In this document: in pieces, positions 45,351 to 56,420 of the stretch | How the letters are laid out: the number at the start of each line of letters is the position of its first letter | Position numbering within the stretch: position 1 is the stretch's first letter | Source of the DNA: RFPW01 sp040401595 | GTDB taxonomy: Bacteria; Pseudomonadota; Gammaproteobacteria; Burkholderiales; Burkholderiaceae_E | Length of the DNA: 64,000 nt | Assembly (NCBI GenBank): GCA_040401595.1 | Contig: JBBAOE010000008.1 | Location: 62,001-126,000, forward strand | Reading direction: 5' to 3' | Translations under genes and position numbers: made by a program | The notes under the pieces: generated by a model | The model's input: only the letters and a program-made list of their open reading frames with translations | The model's database searches: none | Told to the model about the DNA's origin: nothing

Positions 45351-46654
45351 TTACGGACGCTCGCGGTTACGCAGGTTCTCGCGCGGATCGGTCCGGGGTC
45401 GTGGATCCGGTTCCATCGGGGGAGAGGAACCCGCTGGCGCCTGGGCCACCGAGTTGGTCGCAGCGGGGGCGTTCGCTCCCCCGGCAGCGGACAATGCTGC
45501 AGTCGATCCCGCACCAGCCTGCTGGATCAACTTATCGAGCGGTAAGTACAGCAGATTGTTCCCATTCCTGGAGTCCACATAGACTTTGCTGGTGTTCTGG
45601 AAGACCTGCTGCATCGTATCCAGATACAAACGATCCCGCGTGACCTGGGGGGCTTTGGCGTACTCCTTCAGGACGGACTCGAACCGGCTGGCATCACCGG
45701 TTGCCATCGCGATCACGCGCTGCTTGTGTCCATCGGCTTCCTGAAGCAATCGGGCGGCGGTCCCGCGAGCCTTGGGAATGACGTCGTTGGCATAGGCGCG
45801 GCCTTCGTTGATGAGACGCTCGCGATCCTGTGCCGCTTTGTTGGCGTCCTCAAACGCAGCCTGAACCTGTTCGGGCGGCTGCACCTGCTGAACCGTCACA
45901 TCCACCACGCTCACCCCGGCTTTGTAGCGGTCCAGGACGTCCTGCATCAGTTTCTGGGCGATCTTGGCGACCTGCTCCTTCTCTTCGTACAGGACCTGAT
46001 CGATCTGGCGACGTCCCACCGTCTCGCGCATGGCGGTCTCAGCGCTCTGGCGGATGATCTCCTCGGGCTGCGGGCCAGGGTTGTTGTTAAACAACCAGGC
46101 CTGAGGATCGCCAATCCGGTACTGCACCGCGTACTGCATATCGACAATGCTCTGATCGCCAGTGAGGATCAGCGACTCTTTGAGGACCTTGTTTTTGACG
46201 TTGCTGCGATAACCCACCTCGAGCTGACGCAACTGCTGGACATTGACCAGTTCGTGGGTCTCGATCGGCGATGGAAAACGCCAGGTGAAACCCGCCCGGT
46301 TGTTGAGTTCGCGGAATTCGCCAAAGCGCATCACCACCGCGGCCTGCCCTTCCTGGACGATATAAAAGCCACTGCCCAGCCACAGCAACAGCAACAGCGC
46401 GAGCAAGACGCCCAGGCCAATGCCGGCATTCAGGTTTGAACCAAACGGGTTGCCGAAAGGGGTACCCGGACGATTGCCACCGCTGTTACCCGGATCACCA
46501 CCGCGCCCGCCGAACAGCGAGGACAGTCGGCGGTTGAAATCCCGCCAGAGCTCGTCAAGGTCGGGCGGACCATCATTGTTTTTGGGCCGCCGCGATCCCT
46601 GATCGCTGTCGGATTTTTGGCCGGCATTGCGGCCCCAGTTTGGGTCATTCAGGC

Positions 46655-46658
<4 letters not shown>
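45351..46658 (-). CDS. hflK: HflK, SPFH-domain protease modulator
   Basis: Protein of 435 aa. The cytoplasmic N-terminal part is rich in Gly/Asn/Pro with DELWRDFNRRLSSLFGG; one membrane helix follows near 76-96 and then the SPFH domain with VVMRFGEFRE and TGDQSIVDMQYAVQYRI. The end is an Ala/Pro-rich tail. Its ATG overlaps the hflX stop (ATGA). It works with HflC on FtsH. Confidence 0.95.
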
Positions 46659-47898
<1,240 letters not shown>

Positions 47899-47902
<4 letters not shown>

Positions 47903-48135
47903 GTGGCCTCGCTTTCCTGCTGGAAGTTCACGGGGCGCGCCGGGACGACGGTTGAAATGGCGTGCTTGTACACCATTTGCGTCACGGTGTTGCGCAACAG
48001 TACGACGTATTGGTCAAAGGATTCAATCTGCCCCTGCAGTTTGATCCCATTGACGAGATAAACCGCAACCGGGATGTGTTCCTTGCGCAAAAGGTTCAGA
48101 AATGGGTCCTGGAGAAGTTGGCCCTTATTGCTCAT
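47899..48135 (-). CDS. hfq: RNA chaperone Hfq
   Basis: Sm-like hexameric RNA-binding protein of 78 aa: GQLLQDPFLNLLRKEHIPV, GIKLQGQIESFDQYVVLL and the Sm2 motif MVYKHAISTVVPARPV. It pairs small RNAs with mRNAs. The short C terminus is typical of Betaproteobacteria. It starts the hfq-hflX-hflK-hflC series and lies 140 bases from the der stop, which leaves room for its own promoter. Confidence 0.97.
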
Positions 48136-48275
48136 TTTCTGGAGAGGCTCCGTTTTTAGGAATTCTTGGGGCGGAGTCCGCGGACATCGCTAGTGGATGA
48201 GTCCGGTCAGAGACACAGACCTTTCAATGTATCCGATTTGTGACCTTGCTGCCATGCAGTGGCACATCGCCCAGG

Positions 48276-50068
48276 TCATTTCGAGAAGGGATTGGCCCCC
48301 GTCCGGAATTCGATGCGCATCGGTGTTCCCTCGAGATCAAATTTGGCGCGGACGGCGCCCTCCAGGTAGCGTCGATAGGTCTCAGGAATATCGGCCAGCG
48401 AGTTGCCATGAATGACAATGATGGGCGGATTACGGCCACCCTGGTGGGCAAACCGCAATTTTGGCCGCGTGGCTCCTCGGCGGGGCGGATTTTGTCGCTC
48501 CACCGCGTCGATGATGACCCGCGTCAATCGGGGGGTCGACAATTTGCGGTTTGCCGCCGCGTAGGCCGCGTCCACGGAACGCAGGACCGCTCCCACCCCG
48601 AAACCGACAAGCGCACTGACAAAATGCGTCCGGGCCCAGCGCAGGAAATAGAGTTTCCGGGCAAACTCGCCGCGGATGCGTTCGCGCGCACCGGCATCCA
48701 GGCCGTCCCATTTATTGACGGCAACAACAAGCGCGCGACCAGACTCCAGAATGAAACTCGCAAGATGGGCATCCTGCTCCATCACGCCATCCTGGGCATC
48801 GAGCATCAGCACAACGACGTGACTCACGTCGATCGCCTGCAGCGTCTTGACCACAGAAAACTTCTCGACCGTATCGGTGACCTTGCCACGACGGCGAACG
48901 CCAGCGGTGTCGATCAAGACATAGGGGCGACCCTCGCGCAAAAACGGCACGGCGACGGCGTCGCGGGTCGTACCCGGTTGGTCGAAGGCGATCATGCGCT
49001 CCTCGCCCAGCAAGGTATTGACCAGCGTCGACTTCCCCACATTGGGGCGCCCGACGATTGCGATCCGGATCGGGCGCTGCGGGTGGGTGGAGAGTTCGGC
49101 CGATTCGGCAGCGGCCAGGGCCTCAGCCTCGCTTAACCCCTCAATCGAACCCTCGATCGAACCCTCGATCGAAGCTTCAATCGACTCATCGGCCTGTGGC
49201 GCCGGTTCGGNNNNNNNNNNNNNNNNNNNNNNNNNNNNNNNNNNNNNNNNNNNNNNNNNNNNNNNNNNNNNNNNNNNNNNNNNNNNNNNNNNNNNNNNNN
49301 NNNNNNNNNNATCGAACCCTCGATCGAAGCTTCAATCGACTCATCGGCCTGTGGCGCCGGTTCGGTATCGTCCCATTCCGAATCCAATTCGGCATGGTCC
49401 TCAGCGCCCGGGGGCCTTGCCAGCGCTGCAGCGCCCTTGGAGGTCCTTGCTGTTGCAACCGCCTCCGTCGGATACCCGGGCTCTTCTGTGTCCTCGTCAG
49501 GCAGATCCTCAACGGCCTCAACGCCTGCAAGGCCCTCGAGCGCGATCTCAAGCAGGTCGCGAACGCCATCGCCGTGCGCCGCGGATATGGCCCAGGGCTG
49601 ACCGAGACCGAGCGCCCAGAACTCAGCCGCGACCTGCTCTCTGGGTAGGCCCTCGGCTTTATTGACCGCCACGAACACGCGGGCCCGGGACCGCCGCAAT
49701 TCATCCACGATGGTCTGATCGTGCGGACTCAACCCATCGCGGGCATCGACCACCAAGAGAACCACATCGGCCTCCAGGATCGCCAACCGGGTCTGGCGGG
49801 CCATGGCCGCAACGATTCCGTCCTTGACGACGGGCTCAAAGCCGCCGGTATCGATCGCGATGAAACGACGATCACCGACCTGTGCCTGCCCATAGTGGCG
49901 GTCCCGAGTCAGGCCAGGACGATCGTAAACCAGCGCCGCCCGACTGCGGGTGAGCCGATTGAACAGCGTTGACTTGCCGACATTGGGACGCCCGATCAGC
50001 GCCACCACGGGAAGCGGGACCAGCGGTAGCAGGTCAAAAATCGGGTCAATACGCTGGTCGCGAATCAA
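48276..50068 (-). CDS. der: Ribosome-assembly GTPase Der, interrupted by assembly gap
   Basis: Double G-domain GTPase for 50S maturation. G domain 1 (ALIGRPNVGKSTLFNRL, DTGGFEP, NKAEG) lies above 49311; G domain 2 (AIVGRPNVGKSTLVNTL, DTAGVRRRGK, NKWD) and the KH-like C terminus lie below 49210. The 100-N gap throws them into different frames; merging the 55-base overlap restores one frame of about 545 aa. Der is usually near 450 aa; the excess is an acidic, repeat-bearing linker between the G domains. The start is uncertain: TTG 50068 is chosen, and GTG 50008 would begin right at the P-loop strand. It follows bamB after ten bases. Confidence 0.88.
49141..49343. repeat. 12-bp tandem repeat around the der gap
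   Basis: Before the gap, 49141-49188 holds four units: TCAATCGAACCC, TCGATCGAACCC, TCGATCGAAGCT and TCAATCGACTCA. The last three reappear after the gap at 49311-49343. On the coding strand each encodes a SIEx tetrapeptide (SIEA, SIEG, SIEG, SIEG). Confidence 0.85.
49211..49310. other. Assembly gap of exactly 100 N
   Basis: The 55 bases before the gap are identical to the 55 after it. A 55-base overlap equals a common de Bruijn k-mer size, so this looks like two contigs that overlap but were joined with N. Removing 155 bases restores the der frame. Confidence 0.95.
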
Positions 50069-50078
50069 AATAGGGTAC

Positions 50079-51257
50079 TCAATCGGTAGCCAGCCCGAAT
50101 ACGGAGCCACGCATCGTCTGGACGATGGCCAGATTGCCCGCCGCAATGGGTGGCGACTGGATCGGACCGCCGTTCAGATCTCGGCGCGCCTGAACGGTCC
50201 CCGCTTCACGCGAGAACCAGTGGACGATGCCATCCCGATCGGCAATCAGCACCGAACCGCCGCTGGACAGCGGTTGCGACAGCCGACGCATTGAAAGGGC
50301 CTCCTGACGCCAGACCTGTTCGCCGGTCTCGCGCCGCAGGGCGAGCAGATTGCCTCGATCGTCGGCGACGAAGGCAAACCGTGGGTCAACTGCGAGCCCC
50401 GACCAGGCCGGTAAGTCGCGTGACCAAATCGGGGCCCCGCTGACAGCATCGTGGCAGGCAACCCGGCCCTGATAGGCCGATGCGCAGACTTGGCGCCCAT
50501 CGATCCAGGGGCGACCGAGCACATCGGAAATCCGTTCAATCTCATTGGTTCCGCGCGGCTGTGCAATGGCGATCTCCCAGCGCAGCGCACCCGATTCGAG
50601 ATTGAGTGCGACCAATCGCCCCCCCGGCAGGCCCGCAAATGCGAGACTCACCAGTCCGTCAGCGGTTGGCATCGAGGCGATCGCGACCGGAGACGGCTGG
50701 CGTAATACCAGCGTGGGTAGTGCCCGCTGCCAGGACCAGCGGGTTTTGCCGTCAGCGGCTTCAAGCGCCAGGATCTTTTCGCCGACCCGAACCAGCACCG
50801 TATTCAATCCGACGCTCGGGCTCGACAGCACTTCCGTGCCCGCGGCAACTTTCCAAAGCTGGCGTCCATCGGCAGCATTGAGGGCAATCACCTCACCGTC
50901 ACGCGAAGCAACCACCGCAATGGCTTCGCTCGCGCCAACCCCGGCGCTCAGCGTCTGCCCCACCGAGACCCGCCACACGACCTTGCCACTACCTGCCTCA
51001 AAGCGGACTACGGTGCCGTCTGCGGCGGCGGCAAAAACCGCCTCACCCACCACCACCGGCTGAAAACCAACGCCCCCATTGCCGATCGAAGCTGACCATG
51101 CCACTCGTGGGCTGACACCGCCGACTGTTGGCCGCAATGGCGGCGGCGTGGGATCACCCCGGCCCAGCAAGGAGCACGCCGGAAGCAGCGTCAGCATCAA
51201 AAGGGCCAGGGCCAGACGGCCAGCATGGCCCCTGCCAAGCATTGCAATCTTCATCAT
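50079..51257 (-). CDS. bamB: Outer-membrane assembly lipoprotein BamB
   Basis: Beta-propeller lipoprotein of 392 aa in the BAM complex. The signal peptide ends in lipobox LLPAC, followed by PQQ-like repeats such as GEVIALNAADGRQLWKVA, GRLVALNLESGALRWEI and GNLLALRRETGEQVWRQ. Its ATG overlaps the stop of the yfgM-like gene (ATGATG). The order hisS-yfgM-bamB-der is widely conserved. Confidence 0.95.
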   Translation of the reverse strand: MMKIAMLGRGHAGRLALALLMLTLLPACSLLGRGDPTPPPLRPTVGGVSPRVAWSASIGNGGVGFQPVVVGEAVFAAAADGTVVRFEAGSGKVVWRVSVGQTLSAGVGASEAIAVVASRDGEVIALNAADGRQLWKVAAGTEVLSSPSVGLNTVLVRVGEKILALEAADGKTRWSWQRALPTLVLRQPSPVAIASMPTADGLVSLAFAGLPGGRLVALNLESGALRWEIAIAQPRGTNEIERISDVLGRPWIDGRQVCASAYQGRVACHDAVSGAPIWSRDLPAWSGLAVDPRFAFVADDRGNLLALRRETGEQVWRQEALSMRRLSQPLSSGGSVLIADRDGIVHWFSREAGTVQARRDLNGGPIQSPPIAAGNLAIVQTMRGSVFGLATD

Positions 51258-51904
51258 GAACCGGCTCCGAGGGTATCGAGCTTGAGTTGCACCAGCGGGC
51301 GCAGCGGGCTGTTGCCATCCAGCTTGCTCAGAGCGTCGGTCCAGGCTGCCTTGGCTTCTTCGCGTCGTCCCAGTTCCGCCAGCAGATCAGCCTTGCGGTC
51401 AAGCCATGCGCCAGCCATCTCCGCAGGGGGGGCGCCTGCCAGCAATTTCAGCCCTTCATCGAGCTGTGGTCGATCGGCAACGCCCTCATCGAGCATCAGT
51501 CCGGCCAGGCGGATGCGCGCGATCGATCGGATGCCTTCGTCATCCCCGTGATCCATCGCCCAGGTCAAGGTCGTCCGGGCCGATTTCGAGTCGCCAGCAT
51601 CCATCTGCGCCCGCGCAACCCGCAAGGCCGCCAGCGGCGCGTAGGCGGTACGCCCATAATCTTTCATGAGCGTGGCGGCCATTGGCGCCGCTTCGGCAAG
51701 TTGTCCGCGACGCAGTGCCTCATCCAGTTTCTCGTGAATCGCGGAGGCAGCGCCAGCCTCGCGCATCTGCCACCAGCCCCAGCCGCGCCAGCCAGCGACG
51801 ACCAGGAGAACGACCGTGAGGCCGAGCGTGATCGGGGTACCCCAACGGGCCCAAAACGCCTTCAGTTCATCCAGGCGTTCCTGTTCTTCAAGATCGTAGG
51901 CCAT
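51254..51904 (-). CDS. YfgM-type tetratricopeptide membrane protein
   Basis: Protein of 216 aa with a cytoplasmic MAYDLEEQERLDELKAFW start, a single membrane helix (about 25-42) and periplasmic TPR-like repeats. In E. coli YfgM is an ancillary SecYEG-associated protein linked to periplasmic chaperones. It lies between hisS and bamB as usual. The start at 51904 is well supported by the conserved N terminus. Confidence 0.9.
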   Translation of the reverse strand: MAYDLEEQERLDELKAFWARWGTPITLGLTVVLLVVAGWRGWGWWQMREAGAASAIHEKLDEALRRGQLAEAAPMAATLMKDYGRTAYAPLAALRVARAQMDAGDSKSARTTLTWAMDHGDDEGIRSIARIRLAGLMLDEGVADRPQLDEGLKLLAGAPPAEMAGAWLDRKADLLAELGRREEAKAAWTDALSKLDGNSPLRPLVQLKLDTLGAGS

Positions 51905-51913
51905 GTGCGTTCC

Positions 51914-53278
51914 CTATGCTCCCTGCTCAATGTGATCCCCGACTGGCGGCAACGCCTCTTCCTGCGCGGCATCGGTCCGATACAACGCATCAAGGACTGC
52001 GGCTGGCAAATCCGCCAGGGCGACGTTCTGTTGACTCCCGGATGAATGCGCAAGACCCGGAGCGTTACGCAACCATTTGATCGCCGCCTCATCGCGCTCG
52101 GCCTCCTGGTCGCCGATCACCACCGCCAGCGTCGCGCCGCTCGCATCGGCGCGCTTGAACTGCGACTTGAAACTGCCGCCGCCGCAATGCAGGATGACAT
52201 CAAGCCCCGCATCGCGCAGGCGCTCTGCGGACCGGAACGCGAGCCGACTGGCCGCTGCTCCCTGATGCACGACGTAGACAGAGCAAGCGGCGCCCGCCGC
52301 AGCTTCGCCCTGCTCGCGCAATAATTCGATCAGACGCTCGACGCCAATGGCAAAGCCACAGGCTGGGGTCGATTTACCACCCATCTGCTCGACCAGCGGA
52401 TCGTAGCGACCACCGCCGCACACGGTGCCCTGCGCGCCGAGCAGCGTCGTCGTCCACTCAAACACGGTCCGATTGTAATAGTCCAATCCCCGCACCAATC
52501 GGGGGTTGAGCTTGAAGGGGATCCCCAGGTCGGACAGCAGTTGCTGCAGCCCTTCGAAGTGCGCGCGGGACTCCGCACCCAGATGATCCACTGGTTTTGG
52601 AGCGGATTCGATTAGGGCCTGCAGGGCAGGATTCTTGGAATCCAGAATCCGCATCGGATTGGTGTGCAGACGACGTTTGGAATCATCATCAAGTTGATCA
52701 AGATGCTGATCAAAATAATCAATCAGGGCAGTCCGATGAGCCAGGCGCTCGTTGGCATCGCCGATGGAATTGAGTTCGAGCTGCAAACCATCCAGGCCGA
52801 GATCGTCCCAGAGACGCTGCGCCATCGCGATGACCTCGGCGTCAATGTCCGGCCCGCCAAACCCGATCGCCTCGATCCCGATCTGATGAAACTGCCGATA
52901 ACGCCCACGCTGCGGACGCTCGTGGCGAAACATTGGACCGAGATACCACAGGCGTCGGGGGCCCTCGTAGGTGAGATGGTGTTCAATCACGGACCGAACC
53001 ACCCCCGCGGTATTCTCGGGGCGCAAGGTCAGGTGCTCGCCATTGAGCGCGTCGACAAAGGAATACATCTCTTTTTCGACAATATCGGTGGCCGCACCAA
53101 TACCCCGCGCAAACAGCGCTGTCGGTTCGACGATCGGCGTCCTGATCTGCTGATAGCCGTAACCGCGGGCCCAGTCACGAACGGTTTCTTCGACCAGTCC
53201 CCACAAATGGGCATCGGCCGGCAACAAGTCGTTCATCCCCTTCACGCCGGCGAGAACGCCGGGCTTGGCAGCGCTCAT
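51914..53278 (-). CDS. hisS: Histidyl-tRNA synthetase
   Basis: Class II synthetase of 454 aa. Motif 1 region GYGYQQIRTPIVEPTALFAR, motif 2 GPMFRHERPQRGRYRQFHQ, the histidine loops LVRGLDYYNRTVFEW and CGGGRYD, and motif 3 ACGFAIGVERLIELL are present, followed by the anticodon-binding domain. Its ATG overlaps the ispG stop (ATGA). HisS is distinct from HisZ at 42961-44151. Confidence 0.97.
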   Translation of the reverse strand: MSAAKPGVLAGVKGMNDLLPADAHLWGLVEETVRDWARGYGYQQIRTPIVEPTALFARGIGAATDIVEKEMYSFVDALNGEHLTLRPENTAGVVRSVIEHHLTYEGPRRLWYLGPMFRHERPQRGRYRQFHQIGIEAIGFGGPDIDAEVIAMAQRLWDDLGLDGLQLELNSIGDANERLAHRTALIDYFDQHLDQLDDDSKRRLHTNPMRILDSKNPALQALIESAPKPVDHLGAESRAHFEGLQQLLSDLGIPFKLNPRLVRGLDYYNRTVFEWTTTLLGAQGTVCGGGRYDPLVEQMGGKSTPACGFAIGVERLIELLREQGEAAAGAACSVYVVHQGAAASRLAFRSAERLRDAGLDVILHCGGGSFKSQFKRADASGATLAVVIGDQEAERDEAAIKWLRNAPGLAHSSGSQQNVALADLPAAVLDALYRTDAAQEEALPPVGDHIEQGA

Positions 53279-54564
53279 GCAGGCTCCGTCTGATTGCGTG
53301 ACGTCAACCCTGCAATGCCATAGCGTCGTTCAACATACTGCGCCACGATGGCCTGAAATTCTTCAGCGATCCGATCCCCTTTCAGGGTGACGGTGCGCTC
53401 GCCGTCCACAAAGACGGGTGCAACCGGGGCTTCGCCAGCCCCGGGAAGACTGATGCCCACATTGGCAAATTTGGACTCCCCAGGCCCGTTGACGACACAT
53501 CCCATGACGGCAACCGCCATCGTCTCAACGCCTGGATAGTTGGCCCGCCACTCGGGCATGCGATCGCGCAGCCAGCGCTGGATGGAATCGGCCAACTCCT
53601 GAAAAAAGGTCGAGGTGGTGCGACCACATCCCGGGCAGGCCGTCACCAGCGGTGTGAATGCCCTCAGGCCCATCGTCTGAAGGATTTCCTGCGCGACGAT
53701 CACTTCGCGCGTCCGTTCGCCACCCGGCTCTGGGGTGAGCGAGACCCGAATGGTGTCGCCGATCCCTTCCTGAAGCAGAACCGCCAGCGCCGCCGTGGAG
53801 GCCACGATCCCCTTGGAACCCATCCCCGCCTCCGTCAGACCGAGGTGCAACGGGTAATCGCATCGGCTGGCCAGGTCCCGATAGACAGCAATCAGGTCCT
53901 GAACGGCGGAAACCTTGCAGGAAAGCACAATCTGATTGGGAGCGAGCCCGATTTCGACCGCACGCGCTGCGGAATCGAGAGCGGAGCGCACCAGTGCCTC
54001 ACGCATCACCGCCGCAGCCCCCAGTGGGTCTGGGCGAGCAGCATTTTCGTCCATCAACCGGGCGAGTAGATCCTGATCCAGACTGCCCCAATTCACGCCA
54101 ATCCGAACCGCTTTGTCATTCTGGCAAGCGATCTCGATCATCCTGGCAAAGTTATCGTCGCGCTTGGTCCCGGTCCCGACGTTGCCGGGATTGATCCGGT
54201 ACTTGGACAAGGCCTTCGCGCATTCTGGGTACTGCGTGAGCAGGCGATGTCCGTTGTAATGAAAATCACCACACAAGGGAACGGACACGCCCATGCGGTC
54301 CAGTTGCTCGCGCACCGCCGACACCGCTTGGGCTGCCGCAGGCGAATTGACCGTCAGCCGGACGATTTCGCTTCCGGCGGCGGCCAGCGCCTTGACCTGA
54401 ATCGCAGTCGCGATCACGTCCGCCGTATCGGTATTCGTCATGGACTGCACGACCACCGGCGCCCCGCCGCCGATCCGAACCAGACTTTCACCCCAGCGCA
54501 CGACGGCAGCGCGGGTCGGATGCCGAACCAACGGTCCGGGCGTAGAGGGCATGCTTGAACTCAT
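53275..54564 (-). CDS. ispG: 4-hydroxy-3-methylbut-2-enyl-diphosphate synthase
   Basis: Iron-sulfur enzyme of 429 aa in the MEP isoprenoid pathway. The 4Fe-4S ligands are the cysteines of TACPGCGRT and VMGCVVNGPGE; the TIM-barrel part has VVVQSMTNTDTADV, GDFHYNGH, YRINPGNVG and LGLTEAG. It is coupled to hisS and lies 17 bases after the rodZ-like gene. Confidence 0.96.
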   Translation of the reverse strand: MSSSMPSTPGPLVRHPTRAAVVRWGESLVRIGGGAPVVVQSMTNTDTADVIATAIQVKALAAAGSEIVRLTVNSPAAAQAVSAVREQLDRMGVSVPLCGDFHYNGHRLLTQYPECAKALSKYRINPGNVGTGTKRDDNFARMIEIACQNDKAVRIGVNWGSLDQDLLARLMDENAARPDPLGAAAVMREALVRSALDSAARAVEIGLAPNQIVLSCKVSAVQDLIAVYRDLASRCDYPLHLGLTEAGMGSKGIVASTAALAVLLQEGIGDTIRVSLTPEPGGERTREVIVAQEILQTMGLRAFTPLVTACPGCGRTTSTFFQELADSIQRWLRDRMPEWRANYPGVETMAVAVMGCVVNGPGESKFANVGISLPGAGEAPVAPVFVDGERTVTLKGDRIAEEFQAIVAQYVERRYGIAGLTSRNQTEPA

Positions 54565-54581
54565 GGTGCTTGGTTTGGGAG

Positions 54582-55244
54582 TCAGCGGAGCGATTGAGCC
54601 GGGACGGTTTCAATCACCGTCGGTCCGGTAGTGGATGAGGCTGCAGCAGGTGCAGACCCGGGCGTGCCGGCGGCGCCCGGAGCCGTATCCCTGAACGCTT
54701 GGGGCAGACCCGAGGGCGCCTGAGACTGACCGGTGGTGGAACCAGCCGGATCGGGACTGGCGAGATTACCGGGCGCAGCGCTGGCCGCCGGGTTCTCACC
54801 AAGCCGCGCCGAGCGACCGTAGAACAGGGCAAATGCGGCGAGCGCCGCCACCGTCACGACCACTAGCAAGATCCAGTTGCGTCGACCGCCCGAAGAACCC
54901 GAAAAGTCCAGACCATCTGCGCGCGGCATGGGTTCACTGAGCGACGCCGCCGAACGAAGGTCGCTGGGCTGGCCCGCGGCGCCGAGGGTATCGATCAGCG
55001 GTTCGACCCCCACCCCGAGCAACCTTCCATACCCGCGCAGAGCACCGCGCACGAAGGTCCCCCCCGGGAGCTCTGTCCAGTGCCCCTGCTCCAGCGCCTG
55101 AATCTGGCGGGTCGCCAGACGCATGCGCTGGGCGGCTTCCTGCACCGTCCAGCCGCGGGCCTCGCGCACGGCCGCGAGTTCTGCGGCTGTGGTAATCCCA
55201 TGGGCGCCGGCACTCGAACCGCTATCAGGATTGGTGTTTGTCAT
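54582..55244 (-). CDS. RodZ-like HTH membrane protein, short form
   Basis: Protein of 220 aa. An N-terminal Cro-like HTH (AAELAAVREARGWTVQEAAQ, FVRGALRGYGRLLG) is followed by a linker and one membrane helix near 123-142 (WILLVVVTVAALAAFALFYG), then an Ala/Pro/Ser/Thr-rich periplasmic tail. E. coli RodZ is 337 aa and ends in a folded DUF4115 domain, which is missing here; only 17 bases separate the stop from ispG. RodZ links MreB to the cell-wall machinery; this form could keep the MreB-binding HTH part. Its ATG overlaps the rlmN stop (ATGA). Confidence 0.8.
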   Translation of the reverse strand: MTNTNPDSGSSAGAHGITTAAELAAVREARGWTVQEAAQRMRLATRQIQALEQGHWTELPGGTFVRGALRGYGRLLGVGVEPLIDTLGAAGQPSDLRSAASLSEPMPRADGLDFSGSSGGRRNWILLVVVTVAALAAFALFYGRSARLGENPAASAAPGNLASPDPAGSTTGQSQAPSGLPQAFRDTAPGAAGTPGSAPAAASSTTGPTVIETVPAQSLR

Positions 55245-56419
55245 GATCGGCTCATTCGATGGTTGTGTGCCTCGGGACGCTCGGGGAGGATCGGGATGGT
55301 CTTGCCATCCTTGCGTTCCGCCCGGCGAGTCCGATCACGTACGTCACCCGCGAGTTGGCCGCAAGCTGCGTCAATGTCATCCCCTCGCGTGCGCCGCACG
55401 GTTGTCACGATACCAGCGTCCGAGAGCCGGCGCGCAAAGCGCATGATCCGCTCCCAGGGCGAGCGCTTCAATCCCGATCCCGGGAACGGGTTGAATGGAA
55501 TCAGGTTGAATTTGCAGGGTAGATCCCCGACCCACCGCAAAACCTGGTCCGCCTGATCATCGGAATCGTTGATTCCGTCCAGCATCACGTATTCGAAGGT
55601 CACGAAATCGCGTGGCGCGGATGCCAAATAACGAGAGCAGGCGGCCCAAAGCTGGGCCATTGGGTATTTGCGGTTCAACGGCACGAGCTGGTCACGCAAG
55701 GCATCATCGGGCGCGTGCAGCGACACCGCCAATGCTACCGGGCAGTCCTCGCGCAAGCGGTCCATCATCGGAATGACACCAGAGGTAGACACCGTCACCC
55801 GGCGTCGCGACAACCCGTAAGCCCGATCATCCAGCATGAGACGCAGGGCCGAGAGGGTCACCTCGTAATTAAGCAAGGGCTCGCCCATCCCCATGAACAC
55901 GACGTTGCTGATTCGACGCTCGGCGCCCGGTTGCTGGCCACCCAACGCCTGCTCGGCCCACCACAACTGACCGATCACCTCATCGAGGCGCAGATTGCGT
56001 GAAAACCCCTGCTTGCCCGTCGAGCAGAACCGACAATCCACCGCACATCCGGCCTGGGTCGACACGCAGAGGGTCCCGCGTGTCGTTTCAGGAATGAACA
56101 CCATTTCGACGGCATTTCCCTGACCGACATCGAGTAACCACTTTCGGGTCTCATCGGCCGCCTGATGATCACTGAGGACCGCAGGGGCACGGATCTCGGC
56201 ATGGACCGTCAGGTGGTCACGCAGGCTTCGGGCCAGATCGCTCATGGCACCAAAGTCACTGGCACCGCGCTGGTGAACCCACTTCAACAGTTGCTGGGCC
56301 CGAAAGGGTTTTTCTCCCCAGCTTGCGCACAGAGCCGCCAACCCGGCGGCGTCCAAACTCAGCAGGTTTACCCGGCCAGCGACCGGGTCGTTCTCAAGGG
56401 AAGGATTGGCACAAGGCAA
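55241..56419 (-). CDS. rlmN: Dual-specificity rRNA/tRNA m2A methyltransferase RlmN
   Basis: Radical-SAM enzyme of about 392 aa that methylates A2503 of 23S rRNA and A37 of some tRNAs. The radical cluster motif is AGCAVDCRFCSTGKQGF, the SAM-binding NVVFMGMGEPLLNY follows, and the resting-methyl cysteine is in RRTRGDDIDAACGQLAG. No ATG suits; TTG 56419, directly after the ndk stop, gives a normal length. Longer starts overlap ndk. Confidence 0.94.
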   Translation of the reverse strand: MPCANPSLENDPVAGRVNLLSLDAAGLAALCASWGEKPFRAQQLLKWVHQRGASDFGAMSDLARSLRDHLTVHAEIRAPAVLSDHQAADETRKWLLDVGQGNAVEMVFIPETTRGTLCVSTQAGCAVDCRFCSTGKQGFSRNLRLDEVIGQLWWAEQALGGQQPGAERRISNVVFMGMGEPLLNYEVTLSALRLMLDDRAYGLSRRRVTVSTSGVIPMMDRLREDCPVALAVSLHAPDDALRDQLVPLNRKYPMAQLWAACSRYLASAPRDFVTFEYVMLDGINDSDDQADQVLRWVGDLPCKFNLIPFNPFPGSGLKRSPWERIMRFARRLSDAGIVTTVRRTRGDDIDAACGQLAGDVRDRTRRAERKDGKTIPILPERPEAHNHRMSRS

Positions 56420-56420
56420 A

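Noticed and set aside
48276..50068. der as two separate GTPase genes or a pseudogene
   Set aside because: Merging on the 55-base overlap yields one frame with the normal Der domain order.
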